Origin: Takifugu bimaculatus
Lineage: Eukaryota; Chordata; Actinopteri; Tetraodontiformes; Tetraodontidae
Direction: 5' to 3'
Assembly (NCBI GenBank): GCA_004026145.2
Contig: CP034989.1
Span: 8,207,442-8,271,441 of the forward strand
DNA: 64,000 nucleotides
Position 1 is the stretch's first letter; each line of letters opens with the position of its first letter. A model generated the notes under the pieces. That model saw nothing but the letters and a program-made list of their open reading frames with translations. It did not search any database and was not told the origin of the DNA. Both the position numbers and the translations under genes were made by a program. Shown in pieces: positions 45,371 through 60,300 of the stretch.

Positions 45371-48300
45371 GTAAGACGCGTTTTCGTTGGTTGGAAGCTC
45401 CGTCCACGTCCCGGGTCTGAGGAGACCAACGGCCTTGTGAAAGTGGGCCCTTTCCTCATCCTGGATTTAAGCTACTTAACATTTCAGGGTCTTTTTGTTG
45501 TAATTTACGTTTGATAACGTGCCAGGATCGGGACCGCAGGCGGCTGCTTTAGCGCCCCAAATGGGATTAAGCTCCTGCGGTTGAAACTGTAAAATCTGAT
45601 GGTTCCTGTAGCGTTCCTTCCTCCAGTAAAGACGATGGATTAGCGCTCTCCTCAACTATGTCAGTAATTCCAGTCACACGCTTCTCTCTGATTCCAGAAG
45701 ACTCTGGAGGTTTGTTGGAAACAGTCTGGCCAGGAGAGCGTCTCGTTTAGGCTCAGATTTAGGCTGGAACTCGGGTACTTTCCTGCACCTGCCGATAATT
45801 ATCCGTCACTCCAGCCATCGGGATACTCCAGGGAACGTCGGGCACATCACAATCGACTTCATTCATTAAGCTAACGGCATCTTTATAGGCCTATAGCGCT
45901 CTCAGAATGGCAGGTTTTGCTAGTGCGGTTAGCTAAATGTGGCAGGAAGTCACGCCCACTTTTTAGGACAGTCCAGGACGAGCGTCCATGCAGATGCAAT
46001 AGTTGCATCGATTCGGGGGCCGGCGGAGCGTAATGATGCTCGGATAATCCTGCAGTGGGATCATAACGGAGGACAAAAGACCCCTCGCAGCTCTGTCTGC
46101 GCGTGTGACCGAGCTGGTGAAGACGCCTCTTTTTTAGCGAACTGGCTTCATTTCGGCTTCCTGACAAATGTCGCTCCTTTTCCGAAGTCACGTGATTTTC
46201 CGCGGTGTTGCCGTTTGGTTCGCGCCCCCCTCTCGTCCTCTCTGACCATGAGGTCAGGACACCGCTGATCTCGTCTGACTGATCCGAGTGACAGTCGCCA
46301 TCGCTGCTCTGAGCAACACCAACATCTCGCTGCTGTCCCACACAGGTGAAAGAGAGAAGTCAGAAAGGGACAATAAAGTTTGGATTGTACCTGTTTCCAC
46401 GGCGCTACCACCTGAGCATGGTGGCTCTCGTGGGGGAGGGTGTGGTTTATGGTTTAGTAGCTTCTTGTGCTGGGTTTTGTGAATCAAACATGTTCTTTAA
46501 ACGCGTTGCGCCGTCTCCCGGGACGACAATCTGAGCGTTTTCTCCTCCCACCTCGACAGTAATCGGATACCCGCCAAGCGATGCTCCTACGACTGCATCA
46601 GATTACGGCGCGAGGCAGCGGATCGATCTGCGGCCTGTTCATTCGTGACCGAACCACCGGAATGACCCGGAGACGTTCGCGTCTTCTGGACGGATTTCGG
46701 TCGTCAGCGTTCGCTTCAATAGCGTCATCAGCCGTCACCTCTGTTGCTTCATCAAAGAGGACGAGGCTGCTCATCGGAGGATCCAGTCACTGTTGCAGCA
46801 TCCCCCCCCCCACCCCGTCACTCTTAAATCGCTACAGGAGTGTGTGGAGTCATGGAAGATACCACTCTGAGGAGCTGGGGGGGAGTGGAACAGTGGCAAC
46901 AGTCTAGGCGTGGAGGAGGGGAGATGGCGGAGCCCCTAACGGGGGGCGAGGATGCAGCATCACAGACGACTTAAACTCATTGGTGCTCCCCCCCTCCCCG
47001 CCCCCCCCACCCTCGGTGTCTCTCTGTTGCTTGTACACCAGGGCCTGGGGCCTCCAGCAGTCAGCCAGTCAGCTGGTCGTCTCCGCCAGAGCAGCACATG
47101 ATTTTCTATGATTACGGTTATTGTTTGTGCCCCAGTTCGCGCCGCCTGCAGGCTGGATGTGAGGAGGAGGTGAGGAGGCCCCCGCCAAGAAGACAGAGCC
47201 CTTCCTGGACCGATAAGAGAGGAACTCTGTGATCTGTGTACTCGAACGCACACATTTGCTTTTCTTGTGTGCGTGCAGACACACTCGGTGTCACGAGAAG
47301 AGGTAGAGCCCCAGCTGCATGTGAGGCAGAGGTGAGGATCAGCAGAGAGGTGGAGAGTAACATCAAACCTTGAGCCAGCAACAGTTCCCCTCAAATTAGC
47401 TAATCTGAATGCTAGCAGTCACGCCAAGAGTATCGATCCGAGAAACCAGCCCCGTCCACCTGATTTTCTGCTCAGTTTACCCCTAAAGCCACGTTTTCTG
47501 CTCCCTTCCTTTCATTTTCTCCTCCCTTTAATCTTCCCCATATCAAGAGTAGCAGCGCAGGGCACTTTGATCAATACCCTTGAAGGTTCGGGGTTTGATT
47601 ATGGGGTGGAGTTCTGTCCATCTCTTGGCTGTATTGGTGGAAATGGGGCAGAGGTTGTGAGCAGATACAGCGAAGTGGCCAGACGGCTCTCCTGCTGATG
47701 TAATTAGCAATGCGATCACCACCATCGGATGGTTCCCGGCCCACAGCGCGTCGTAGCGCCTCGACGCTGCCGCAACATCCATCACATTTTCCCCTTCTGT
47801 GTGCTGCAGGAGGCAGGTGGTCGCTCTCTGGTTGCTAGAAACCCCAAATGAAACCCGGAGATCAACTGAAACAGGAAAACTTCCAGAGGATTCGATCCAT
47901 CGCTAACGCGGCTCATGGTTGCAGGTCTTTGAATGTGCGAGCAGCTAATCTGTAAGATCCCAGGACTGTAGTCCATGAAGAGCATCCCGATGTCCCCATC
48001 CCCTTTATCGGCATTGGCCAGGGTGATCAAATTGGTTCGTTATCCATTAAAAGTAAAGAAAAAGGCTGCTCCTATAGCCTCATATAGACCCACTTGAGCT
48101 ACAATGGGAGCTACATCTGTTTTTGTTAGCGCTTGCTCGGAGAGTGGATTCTGACTGTGTTGCTTGCTAGCCGAATGAATGTCGCCTCCTTCCAATCTAA
48201 AATTTGCCCAAAGAAGCAGACCACAGTCCACTAAAGCAAGAATGTGGAAGCCCGTCTGCGTAGGAACGCGCTCAGGTTGCCGCCAAGGCTACGAGCCCTT

Positions 48301-51300
48301 TAGCTTCTGAGGTTTTCAGTGTATTTAAGCAGTGGCAGAGCTCTTCTGTCTCAAGCGAGGGCTTCATTTTTATTCAGCAGATGTCCTCAAAAACTCCTGA
48401 AGATGAATCACAGCGTGTAGGAAGGCCCCCGCGACACTTTGGCGTCACCTCCTGCAGTGGGCGAAAGTGCACGTGCGTAAGACGATGCGGAGGCAGAACT
48501 TGCGTGACTCACACCTGGGAGCAAAAGAAAAGTAAAGAGATGCTCCTTCATGGGAACCTGGATGGGGTCTGGGATCCTCGCCAGCCTGTGTATCTGTGAG
48601 CGTGCAGCTGGGGCGCTTTAATGGATACCTTTTAGCTTCTGGACGCGCCACAAATAGAGCGTGATGTCATTGCTTCCTGGCGCCGGCGGAGAATCTGTTT
48701 CAAGGACCCTCGATGGAGAGAGACAGAAGGAAACGGCCATGATGGCGGGTCTCAGCCCCCCCCGTCCCTTTAGAGCATCTTTAAAGGTTCCGCTGTGCTG
48801 TTGCTACTTTACAAACGTCACCGGGCTGATAGTTGTTGCTCCGACTGGGTCCAGTCAGCAGGACGTCCGGCCACTCACATGAACCCCAGATCAATGCGGC
48901 TCTTTATAGCGCGGACGTAGGTGTATATTTAACCGAGGTCGACGCCACGGCGGCAAAATGTTGGGTTTTGAAGACGCGCTCGCCCTCCTCCAGGGCCGCT
49001 GTCTTCCTGACATGGCACACTGGTCGCCGGAGAATAGGACACGGAGGGAAAGCTAGGCAGGGGGTTAGCGGTCGGGGGCCGACGTTTGACATCGCTACGC
49101 GGTGGGATGCTAATTACACGTCCAGTAAAGGCTCCTCAGCCGGATTGAGGATGGAGGAAATCACTAGAAACGCTTTAAATATTCCAGCGCTCTTGGCCGT
49201 GCGTGAGCAGAACAAAGCCACGTGTCTTTTTGATTTTTGTTAATGGGCTTCGGGTGGCGGCCTCTCCAAAATCGAGCAGGTCAGGAGCAGCGTTTTGCAC
49301 CAAATTACAGAGGCGGCAGAGAGATCAGTGTTGCGACTGACAGCAGCCTGAAAACAGATACCCAGCAGAGCCGCGAGGCGTGCGCACGTTTGAAGAGCTG
49401 TTTGTTTTGTCTGCTGTCTGATTTGTCACAGCTGAATGAGAAATAAAGCAGGAACAGTCGGGCGTAAAAAGAGTGTCTTCATGCCTAAATATGCTAAGTC
49501 ATCGTTCCGCGGCTCTCAACAAGTTATTTCTTAGTCTCATCGTTAGCACACCAAAGCTAGCCAACAGAATACTTTAGCGGAGGACCCTAGGGACAAGAGG
49601 AGAAGCAGGTGTCTGCTAGCTAGGCTAATGCTCCTCTTCTGCTTGGTTCCACGTATGTTGAGCCAATCAGTGCCAAGTAAATCACAGTCCCCACCTGGGA
49701 GTTTTCAGGACCCCTCTAAGAAGCCTTCCTACCCACGGACTCAATTAGGCCCCCTGAAAGTGACCCTTCCTTATTAAATAACCCCAAAGTTCCTGCAGTG
49801 GATACGCACCTGTTGACATCAGGATCATTTCCTGGTAAAGATTTGAAAACCCGGAGCCTCTGATGTTCACGAGGACCTGTGGTGGTCTGGACGTTCCGAC
49901 CACCGCTGATGGTTCGTTCACTGTTAGCATTGTTATTAAGCTGTAAGCTGCAGGTTCGCAGTGGTTAATTAGTGTTATTAGCACTTGGAGCCTTCGAGTG
50001 TGCGCCGATAATCACAGCCTGCTTTCCTTTAAGGATGGGGTCGAGCCCCCCACCGCTCGCTCAGCTGCTTGTTTTAGTCCTGGTGGCGGGAGCACTCGTG
50101 TGATGCCCCACCTGCTAGCACGCCACAGCAGCGACCACGTCCTCTCCAGAGCTGCTGTGAACAGGAAGCCCAGAGGTGTTGTTCGCTGACTGTGGCAGAG
50201 AGCTGAGCAACACCTGGTTCTGTCTGAGGCAAATTAAAAACATTTCAGTGGAAGCGCTAACAAGCTTTAGCCAGGGGGAAAATACAGCTTGAGCAAATCG
50301 CGAACGTTCACCAGATAAATGAAGATTTACAAGAACGTAATGAAAGGAGAGCGAAGGCGTCTTAATTGGAGTTGCATTAGTGATGGTTCTCGCTTTAGCC
50401 GCCGTCCCGTGACAGCGTTAGCGTTAGCCGCGGCGCAATCAGAGGCAGGAAGATTAAACCCACGCAGGTAGACGTTCACACCAAAAATGGATGTTGTGTG
50501 GTTAATAATACCTACAAAAATTATCTCTAGCCTTCACGTTTTGGGACATTTTGAAAATACATTGTCAGAAATTCCAAAATAATTGCACACTGTTCATATT
50601 ATGTGTGCAGCTTAGCATTCTGAGCGCGTTCTTTGCTCATTAGCGGTGAGATATTGACATAAATATTGATGCGGGTCCCCCTCCATGAGTGTGCTAGAAT
50701 TGCTAATTTTAAAGTATATTACATCTGCACTGAAAATCCTTGCGGATGCTGTTACTAAGCAACCGCCGCTTGCCCTCTGAGGACACTATTCACTTCGTGC
50801 ACTCTCCGTAAAGCAAAATGTTTCCGTTGTTTCCAACAAAGGAGCGTTTGACTGGAAGCTGCGCTCTGACGGTAAAGCTGCGGCGCGATAGCATGTGAGC
50901 ATCACAGGTCTCGAGCTTTATGGGTACCGAGGCTGCCGCTGTCTTCCTCCAGAGCTCGGAACTGTGTGTTAGCATTCCCCTCCCCGAAATGCGAGCGGAA
51001 TATTGATAGCCTCATTTCAATCTTTGACTCCAGCTAATTCGCATCTTGATTGGCCAATCTGAAGCGCTCTCCCCCGTCTCCGATCGCATTAGGCGTGTAA
51101 AATGCGCACAAATGCGCGGCCGATCACAGATTCCATGCAGTTTAGACTAGCGTGTTTGCTTCAGATTAGCATGTTGACTTGTGAGCCGACAAAACCGGCT
51201 GGATTGTGCTGAAAATGCTGGAGCTCGTAGCAAGAAGCACAAAAATCTATTGATCGATCTGTTTTTTTAAAAAATTCCTTTCATCCAAAATGATGAATTC

Positions 51301-54300
51301 ACCAGTTAAACTTTATTTAACCGGTAAATCCCAGTGGAAGGATCAACTTTAGACTGGGAAAACTATCAAAAAAAGGTTTTGTGTTCAGGATGAATGAGAC
51401 GCTGTTGGTTGTCAAAAAGCCGTGCACAAGTGATTTCACAGTACGATCCATCCCATAATTCAGCGGCGCTTCATGCGTAGCCGCCGTAGCGCCTGGCGAG
51501 TGCAGCAGGCGGTTTTGGCTAACGCTGAAAGAGCTAACGAGGCAGCAGAGATTTTGAGGCTGTAGCGAGTGTCTGAAGGTGAAGCATCACCTGCCAGCCT
51601 GATCCTGTTAAGTTAATGGACTGGCAGCCGTTCAGATGTTTCAATAATTCAGCCATCACTTATGCTAAGCTAATGGACGTAAATGCCACCTTCCTGCACT
51701 AATGGAGCCGCTGCTGCATGTGGAGGGCCCGAAACATCTTCTTACATGACAGAAGCCACTTGATGATCATCAGATATGGTGCCCCGGCTGTTACGCAACA
51801 GCTCTCAGAGTGCATTTTATTTCTTCTTCTCTTGTTTATCGTAAAGCCACCCGGAGGGGGGGAGCCGCGGCGGAAGCTTCCAGGGTGGCGCTGATGAAAG
51901 CAGGTCAGGACAAGACAGCCTTGACTGACAGCTGGAGTTTTGCTTTGTAATGTAGGTTGGAGCTAAAGACACCGGCGCAGAGATGGAGATCCATCTGGGA
52001 TCAGCTCAAAGAGCTAACGGCTTAAGCTACAGCTAGCAGCAATCATCTCTCGCCGTTAGCCAAAGAGTGGCAACTTTAACTATCATTAGGTAAAAGGCCT
52101 GGGTGCTCTGTCTGGAAGTCTTTTTAGAGAAGGATTTGTGCCAGGCTGGGCGGCACGAAATGATCACAGCGATAGCGTCGTTCTTTCGTAACTCCTCTTC
52201 CCTCGAGTGGAGCGGCCCAAAATAGCTGCTTCTCAGATAAAAACCCTCTTTGATAGGCCTTCATCTCACATGGACTCAAAACTTTACAGACATTTTGGAG
52301 CTGTTTTATTTGGGTTCTGCTGAATCACGTTGGGGCTTCTTGGAAGCACCTGAACTTTTCCCAAAGCGAGCCTCTTCGGACAAACTGGTCAGACATGCCG
52401 ATCTTGATGTGTGCGTCCTGCTAACATTACTGCTCCCTATAGAAATCCCAGACCATTCCATGAGCCACACAAAGGTTTTGACCGTATACGCAGATGACGG
52501 GAGCCTTTTCACCACGTGGTGACACCACAGTGGCCACCAGCTCCACCGTAGTTTAAACGGCCAGTACAGACAAAAGGACAGTGCACAGATGGCCGGTGGG
52601 TACTAATGAGACGAGGGGAGGACAGAGGACGTCCTTGACCTTCACACAGTGACTGTGGCTGCGTGCTGAACGCCATAAGGAAGACCCCCCCCAACACTCA
52701 CCACCCTGACAGCCTGTGCTGTACACAGTCTGCTAGCGCCGCGTTATAGCGTCCTTGTTGCGCTCTTGGGTTTCTGGCTCCTGCTATGAAGACAAAAGAG
52801 GCTGATCGGGCTGACGTTGTGGCGGGGGTGATCACAGTTTACGTATTCGCCACTTTAACAGGGAGGGTGACTCATCCCGCCGCTTGCATACGGCGCTGGA
52901 CCATATAGGACTTAAACCGTCAAGTTTACTCCCGGTAGGACTCAGATTCCCTCTTGCATTAAGACGATGGTTTAAGCTGCGGACACATTCACGCCAACGC
53001 GCCCCAGGTCTACAGACACCGTTTGTGTCCTCAGGCTAACGCCAAAGCACCAGAGCTGCCACTCAGAGGGGCCTCAGGACACGGTGGGGTCGTACAGGGT
53101 CACAGCAGCGACCTTGTTGCCCGCAGGGCTGCTGGTCAAGGAGAAAGGAAAAGCCCCTCACGTCCTCTCCGTAGCTGCTCTATATCATTTTGGAACGTGA
53201 GATCGCCCCTCTGGTCGCACCTTAGCACAGAGGTTGTAGACCCCTGGCCTTCCACAAGCCATACCACGAAAAAACGGAAGGGAAATTGCATCATGGGACG
53301 GCGATTCTGTCTTTCTTTGCTCGTATTTCCAGTTTATTAACCTGGGAATGCCGGGCGGCTCAATGGACTTTTAAATAAATAAATAAAGGGAGCGACCTCT
53401 GACCTGTCGTTGCCGCTGCCGTGGCCTAAGTCCACTTCTGGATCTCATTTTAATGCGTCGTTAAACCGGAAGAGCAGCTTCAGGACGCTGCTGGTCCATC
53501 TGGACGCTAAGGTAACAGATCGTAGCCTCACGGCTGGTATTTAAATGCCAGACGTCTGCAGACGGGACGCACCTGAGCAAGGACGACCTTTCTGAGGTGG
53601 AGAGATCGGTGGTCAGTGTGGAGGAGGGGCGGCCAGCCAGGGTGAGCAGAACCCCCCCGATCCAGGGATCTGGAGCTCTTTAACTCTGTTGCTCTCACGC
53701 AAAGAAAATCTGCAGCAACTTTGATGAAATTTGACCACAAATTCCCACAGGGACCATCTAACTAAAAGCTATTTTTAGAGGCTGTACTCTCAGCTGATGC
53801 CCCCCCCCACCACTCCCACCCCCAGCACCACAACCATCACCACACACACCCACAGCGGTGGAGATGCGCCTGCGGCCTGACAGCGTTTTGCCGCAGCTCA
53901 GCTGGATTTTCAGAAGGGAAAAAACCAGGATGGAGGTTTAAAAAAAGAATTGGGCCGACACAGCAGCGTGGAGGTTTCAACCTTTCTAGAATTTTTAACC
54001 CCTTTTTAACAAACTCGCCAATTACGAACAAACAACGAAGAGACTCAAATTGGTCAGGTGATTTTTCGGCTTCTAAATGATAATTCCGGGTTTCAAAGCT
54101 TGCTCACCAGTCGACCAACTCCAGTGCTGCAGCGCTAACAGCCTAGCTCTAAGCTAGGTCCACTCATTTATGCATTGTCTGCTATTGGTGGACCAGTTCT
54201 GGACCAGTTCCACGACTCACCACCAAAAGAGGAGCAGGACTCGTGGAGTCCAAAAGGAGACGGTTGAATGTCTCCTGCCTGAAAGGTCTCAACACTTTGA

Positions 54301-57300
54301 CCAGAATCCACACTTTCCTTCCACTACTACAACAGCAGGAGGTGTGAAATGTCGCAGCGCTAAAGGTCATTTCCTGCTTCAGCAGTTGCCAGCGGGAAAA
54401 TGGCGGCGTCTGTGCTGAGGCTGAGCGAGTGTCAGTGGTCAGAGGGCCAAGAACACGGTAGCCAAGAGGGGCCCCCGGGTTTAATTAAAGGTCCACATGT
54501 CCTGTAGTACTGGACCAGGTTATCCAGCAGGGTTAATGTCCTGGAACCTGAGGTGTTTGTACGTTTAACTAAACATCCTGAGCCTGAGTGTAGTTTTAGT
54601 GTGTTCTCACCTTAACATCTGACTGAAACCAAGTTTTTAGGATTTAGTGAATATTAACTTTTTCAGTTAGGATAGAATTGACAAGATGGTTTTACAAAGG
54701 GATCTTTCAATAATCCTCAATTTAAACTCTGCATCCTTCATCCTTATAGTTACTATATACATACATATATACAGTGTGTGTGTGTGTTTGTGTATATATG
54801 TATACACACACCAATATATATATATATATTAGTAATATATATATTACTATAATAATATGAACACAATATCTGATTGTAATCTCAGATTCAGATCATTTTT
54901 AATCCTTGTACGATTCTGCCACCTAGTGGCCAAAACAGGCAGCGCAGGTATTCAAATGAAGAACACCTACACCCCAACATTCGTCAAACAGAACTTAAAA
55001 TCCGCTGACACTTAATTTGCAAATCCTCTTGGATCCCTGTGAAGTTGGTTGATTAGAAGCTGACACAATCCTGAACGTTATTACCGCGGTGGAGGAGGTT
55101 TTCAGCACAGGTGTAATACCAGTCGCGATCCAACAGGGGGCGCCATCAGACAAACCGTGAAGCTTTTATTGAGACGTTCAGACCTGAGCTCGTGTTTCTT
55201 TTTAATATCCTCTGATGCGTCCGAAGACGCCGGTAAACTAACAGCCCCATTGATCCTGTTCAGATAATTCCATCAGTGGGAGCATGAATCATCTCTACAA
55301 GGATGCTTTTTCATTTCGTGCTGGTCTTTTGTAATGTCATTATCACGAAATATTAACCTTTGGATTGTTGGCCCAAGTCCCAATTCGGGACGCGGGTCTC
55401 TGAGGCAGAACTGCAACAGGTCCCAACCAAGAAGCATTTAGCTAGGCCCGACCTAAGGACCTGTCCGATCCCTCTTCTTTTCAAAGTAAAGGACACGTTG
55501 GAGGTGCGAGTGACATTAAAATGCAGTAGTCGTTCAGGTCTTTGGGAGTTCTGTGGAGTTTTGTTCCACAAACCACAATTCTCTGCGATGAGGATTTATC
55601 ACCCTCCAGTGCTGTGTTTTCTTCTTCCAGCTAAGCTAACATTTCAACCATTATTCCTTATTGCACGACTTTAACCTTATTTCCTTCTGTTTTTTTTTAA
55701 AATCAGACCACTATTTAAACATTGTAAAAGCGCCATTTCCTGTCTCAAAAATGAGGTTTTCTCTGTGGGTGGGGGATAATGAGAAAGTTATGAGATTGCT
55801 CTTTTCGCCGTGCATCTCTGGCGAAGACTGATGAGGCTGAAGTTGCAAATAAAGTAAAAACAATCATGTGTGAGCGCGGCGCTCGAGCAAGCTGGATTAA
55901 ACAAATTCCCTCATTGAAGATTGATGGTGTCAATCTTCCGCTTCATTTCGGTCCCACTTCTGGATCTCCAGCTTCCTGCTCCATCCTGGAGAAACTTGGC
56001 TGCTGATTAAGGCCCAGTGCGCACGCTAATGGCAGCAGCTCACAATGGCTGCAATAAAACGCGCTTTAAAACACAAATTAGCGCTTCAGCTCGACAGCGT
56101 CTGCACGTCTCGGAAGCCTCTCGAAAATCAGGAAGGGTTCTAGTTAAAGAGGGACAAAGTAAGGGTCCACTAATTGGTTAAATGTCCTCGTGGAAGACTG
56201 CAAATGCACAGATTATAGCGCTACAGCCGTATGCTAGCTCCCCTTCGTGGGGTTTATTACGCCACCACGCTGTTTTTCCAGTTTCCATCCGTCTTCGGGG
56301 GTGTTTTTGGCGCTCGCACATGTCAGCGTTTTAAAAAACCGCCTCGCTGGAATCTCCAAGAACCCTCAAACCGATGATGGAATTGCTCGGAGCTTGAGAC
56401 TGCGCGGCCCCCTGCTGGGATGGCGAGGCAGCCGCCCCACTTAACGTCGCCCCGGACTCCATTTAAACAGCACCAGCCACCCACTCAGAGCTCCGAGGAT
56501 GGATGGCGGCGTGCGTTCGCGTCCGCGTCTAAGTGCTCGTTAAATTCCAAAACTTGTTAAGCTGTCTGCCGCCCCCTGGAAGAAAGTCCAACTAGTTTTA
56601 TCGCGCTGTAACAAAAACGTCACTATATTAGTCGTTAGCCTGCCAGGGTTTAAGGGCCCGGCTGACCGCAGCAGAATCCTCTAGGGGGGGGGGGGTGGCT
56701 GCTTCTGTGGGGGCGTCAATGGTCAACTAGAGTTTGTCTTTACGGTCGAGGCAGTAAAAGGAGCCAAAAGCAGAGAGAAACGACGTGACGGACGCTGACT
56801 CGTCTGTTTTTTAGCTGCGTTTGGGGACCAGACGGACATTGGACGTGTCCTGAGTCATGTTGGTCTTTCTCCTTTAGTATAGGTTGTGCTGTCATGCTAG
56901 CAGCCTCGTGTTCTAGCTAGCTTCAATATTGACAGGTTCTGCCTCTTGTAGTTCGTATCGTAGCCCGCTAGAGGCCGCCAAATCCTCTGATCGAAAGTAT
57001 GAGTCAGCAAGTTTGAAAAGTTGCCAATTTTCAACTTCCGACTCAGGAAATGTGAATCCTGAGTCGTCGGGCGCTCAGCCGGTTCCAGGTTATTCTCCAG
57101 TCAGCAAAAAGGCGAAGCTCCATGGCGACGGCTGCACGTTACTTGTGGGTGTTTTCAGCACACTGACTCATCCAACTTTGAGTCTGATTTATGAATTTTC
57201 TCGTGGAGAAACCTCAAAAAAAGCTGCTTCACGCTGGAGGGTGTGTTTAAAAATCAGTTTTTTCAAAAAACCAATTTGTCTTCTATAATTTTGAGGGGTT

Positions 57301-60300
57301 GTGAACCAAAAACCTTCTGAAATGAGGGTGTTTATTTTGTAAAATAAGATGGATGGAGTGTGAGGAAAGTGTGACAGGACCAACTCTTGTTTCCTCCATC
57401 AGGAACCATAAAGACCCATAAAGACTTTGAGCCATTCCGAGCCGAGGAGAGCGGGAATTGCTCTCTCCTCTAAAGTTTCCTTTCCTCTTTGCTTTGATGT
57501 GGGATCAGACACGGAACAGACGAGGCGAGACCAACTTCCCAGGGAGACGGAATCAAAAGCAGGAAGTCCGAGGTGCCTTCAAGGTCTCGGTGATGGAACT
57601 AAAACAACTTCCTGCTTCTCCACGTCACTGAAGATTGAAGAGATCAGCCAAAAGCCGGCGGACATCGGCCTCGGCTTTAGATCCTGCTTCTTAAATCCTC
57701 ATTTTTATGCATTTGTGGTCAAATGCAGATGCTAAATGAGCCACCTGTTGCCTCTGATGTAGGAGGTCATCAGATCGGCTCCTCTTAAACCTACGCGGTG
57801 TAAATGCAAACGCCTCCACCACCTCCGCCTCCTCCAGGCCTGAAGGAAGACGAAGCATTCCCGCCGAACCTTCTTCTTCTTCTCATTTACGGCACGTTTG
57901 TGTTGCTGCTCTCTTCTCTTAAGAAAATGGTAATTTTCCTCTTCGCACTGTTGCGGGACCACGAACACCAACGCCACAGGGTGAATCTGCACCCGCACGC
58001 CAACTCCCAGCGAGTTGGAAAACTCCCCCGCGTATCGAGTTATTCCGAGTTCTGGACGCTCTCGAATGTGTCGGCAGTGACGGGGCTGAACCCGCGGCCC
58101 CCGCCTGATCACCCCCCCCCCCTCACAGGGAACCTGTGACCTTTCCAGACGGGCACGCCGACCCGCCAGACGGTTGATTCGACATGAGCACGTGAGGGAA
58201 ACTCGGCGGTGAAATCTGAACGCCTCCCTCGTGGCGAGCTTCCACTCCGCCTGACGGTTGTGCTCTTTAGCGGTTTCCTGAGGAAGCTCCCGCTCGGCGC
58301 CGGCGCCCTAAAGGGCCGCGTCTCCAGTCGGCTCGTTAACGCTCGCTGCTCGACGCGCTGAATCGGGCCGGCTGACAGCGGCGTTTACGCTAATGACGCC
58401 ACCGTCTCCCCGGTGCTGTGTTCCCTCAGCGATTCGCGCGCGCTGCATATCAAATATTCCCCTCTGGAAGGGTCTATTTACAGAAACATGTAATAAACTG
58501 GAAGTGACAGCAGCAAGGGGGTTACGTCACAATGGCCTGTCATCGCCATGGTTCCCTTTGATCTGTTCTCATGGATCACACGTATCGCTTTACATGCAGC
58601 GAGATGTTGCTGATTCCAGCTGTAAATGTAGCCGCTTTTTAAACAGTTTTAGCTACTAGCATGATAGCAATGTTTCCCCTCAAAGTTTTTAAGGGCATTC
58701 TGGCCGATCAGAGTTTTAGCAGGCTTTTAAACCTAGCCTGGGTGCACCTGTATAGCATCACAGCGCTAGTTAGGCTGCACATTTACGCAGTAGATGCACA
58801 ATGAATTTTCAACATCCTGTTGCCTCATTTGTCAGTCTTGAGCGAGCATTTCGTGCCGAGTTTCACTTTGTTTTCCCACTTACGTAAAGATGCTAACAAC
58901 TTGTGATGTGCTGCCGCTGTGCGATTTGCATTTTCCAACTACTGTAAACAACCTAACCTCACAGCATCTCGCTAGACGTATTCAGTGGCCACGCTCATTA
59001 CTTATGCAGAAAGGTTGTTTTTCTTCCCTTGCTTGGAACTCATTTGCAGTTAAAACAAACATGCTGGCAGCTAGCAGCTCGGTTAGCGCGCATAGATGCG
59101 GCGGTGTGAGTTAAGCTATTATTTACGCACGCCATTGTGTTAGCGTGGCCCTGGTGTTCTAAAAGGCCATCGATCAGAGTTGTGTGCCGCTGGATTCCAG
59201 CTTTAGGTTAAAATGCTTTCTTAAAGCGGTGTCACACCTTCGCTAACTGCTAATTAGCTTGCCTTATTTCACCACCTGACAGACGAGTCAAAGGTTTGAA
59301 GCCAGCCAGGTCAGACATGGGCTTTCAAACCAAAAATCAATCTGTTTGAGCCATTTGATCGATGAAACCCGGCGTATGTGAGTGTTTTCTGTTCCCTCTG
59401 GGGAGCGAGGACGTGCACGCCGACCCGCCCTCTCAGGTGTTTGACAGGCGGAAACAGCCACGAATGAGCATTTCGACGCGATATCGATGCCAAATATCAA
59501 AAAGGTGGTTTAAATCACACCGTAATCCAACCTTGATGAATCCCAAAACCCCCCCTGGGCCGCGACACTTCAGGAAACGACCACGTTAAGACAAAGAGTC
59601 CTGAGAGAGGGATTGAGGGTCCACAGCCAATAGGAAACGAGCGGAGCTAAACCCGCGCACATCTGTACGGTGACGTCAGAGCACGGCGGTCACTTTACGC
59701 GAGCGACACACGCGAGATTAGTGCTCGTCGTTTCTTCCCCCCTTTTATTAATCCCTGGGCGTGCGTCTCATTTGATCCAAAGTAGCGTGAAGCCGAACCA
59801 GAGCTCCGCTTTTACACAACTGTGACTTAAATACGCGGAATCGGACGCGGCCTTTGGGAGTTCACCGGGATATAAATGGCTCCAACGGGATTTACACGGG
59901 AGGTGAATGTAGGTCGATCTGTCGAGCAAAACGGTCGACATTTTTAATCTGGACACATGAGCGTATCCCCGCCATGGCGCCCGCTGATTTATGGTTAATC
60001 ACATCACTGTTGGTCAGATTAGGTCGCTAAATGGATGCAGGCGAGCAGCCAGGGAGTTCCCGTCAAAATCAGTCCTGATGGAGGGGCAAGTGGACCTTTC
60101 CCTGGGTTCTTGGCCTCTTGTAGCTTAGATTTAATTAGCATTTGTGCAATTTGCGTCCTCTTCAGTCGTCAGTGTGTGCAGGCCTTCTCTTCTTTAATTA
60201 ATTAAAAAGTAGTGATTAATTGTCTCATATTCTGTGGGTTCGGTGAACGTCGGCCAGTTCGGACCAATCAGAGAAGCCCAGAACTGCAGACCCCGCCCAC

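Noticed and set aside
47543..47785. 80-codon open frame on the - strand with a protein-like look
   Set aside because: I could not link it to any gene or transposon family and see no flanking splice signals or repeats.
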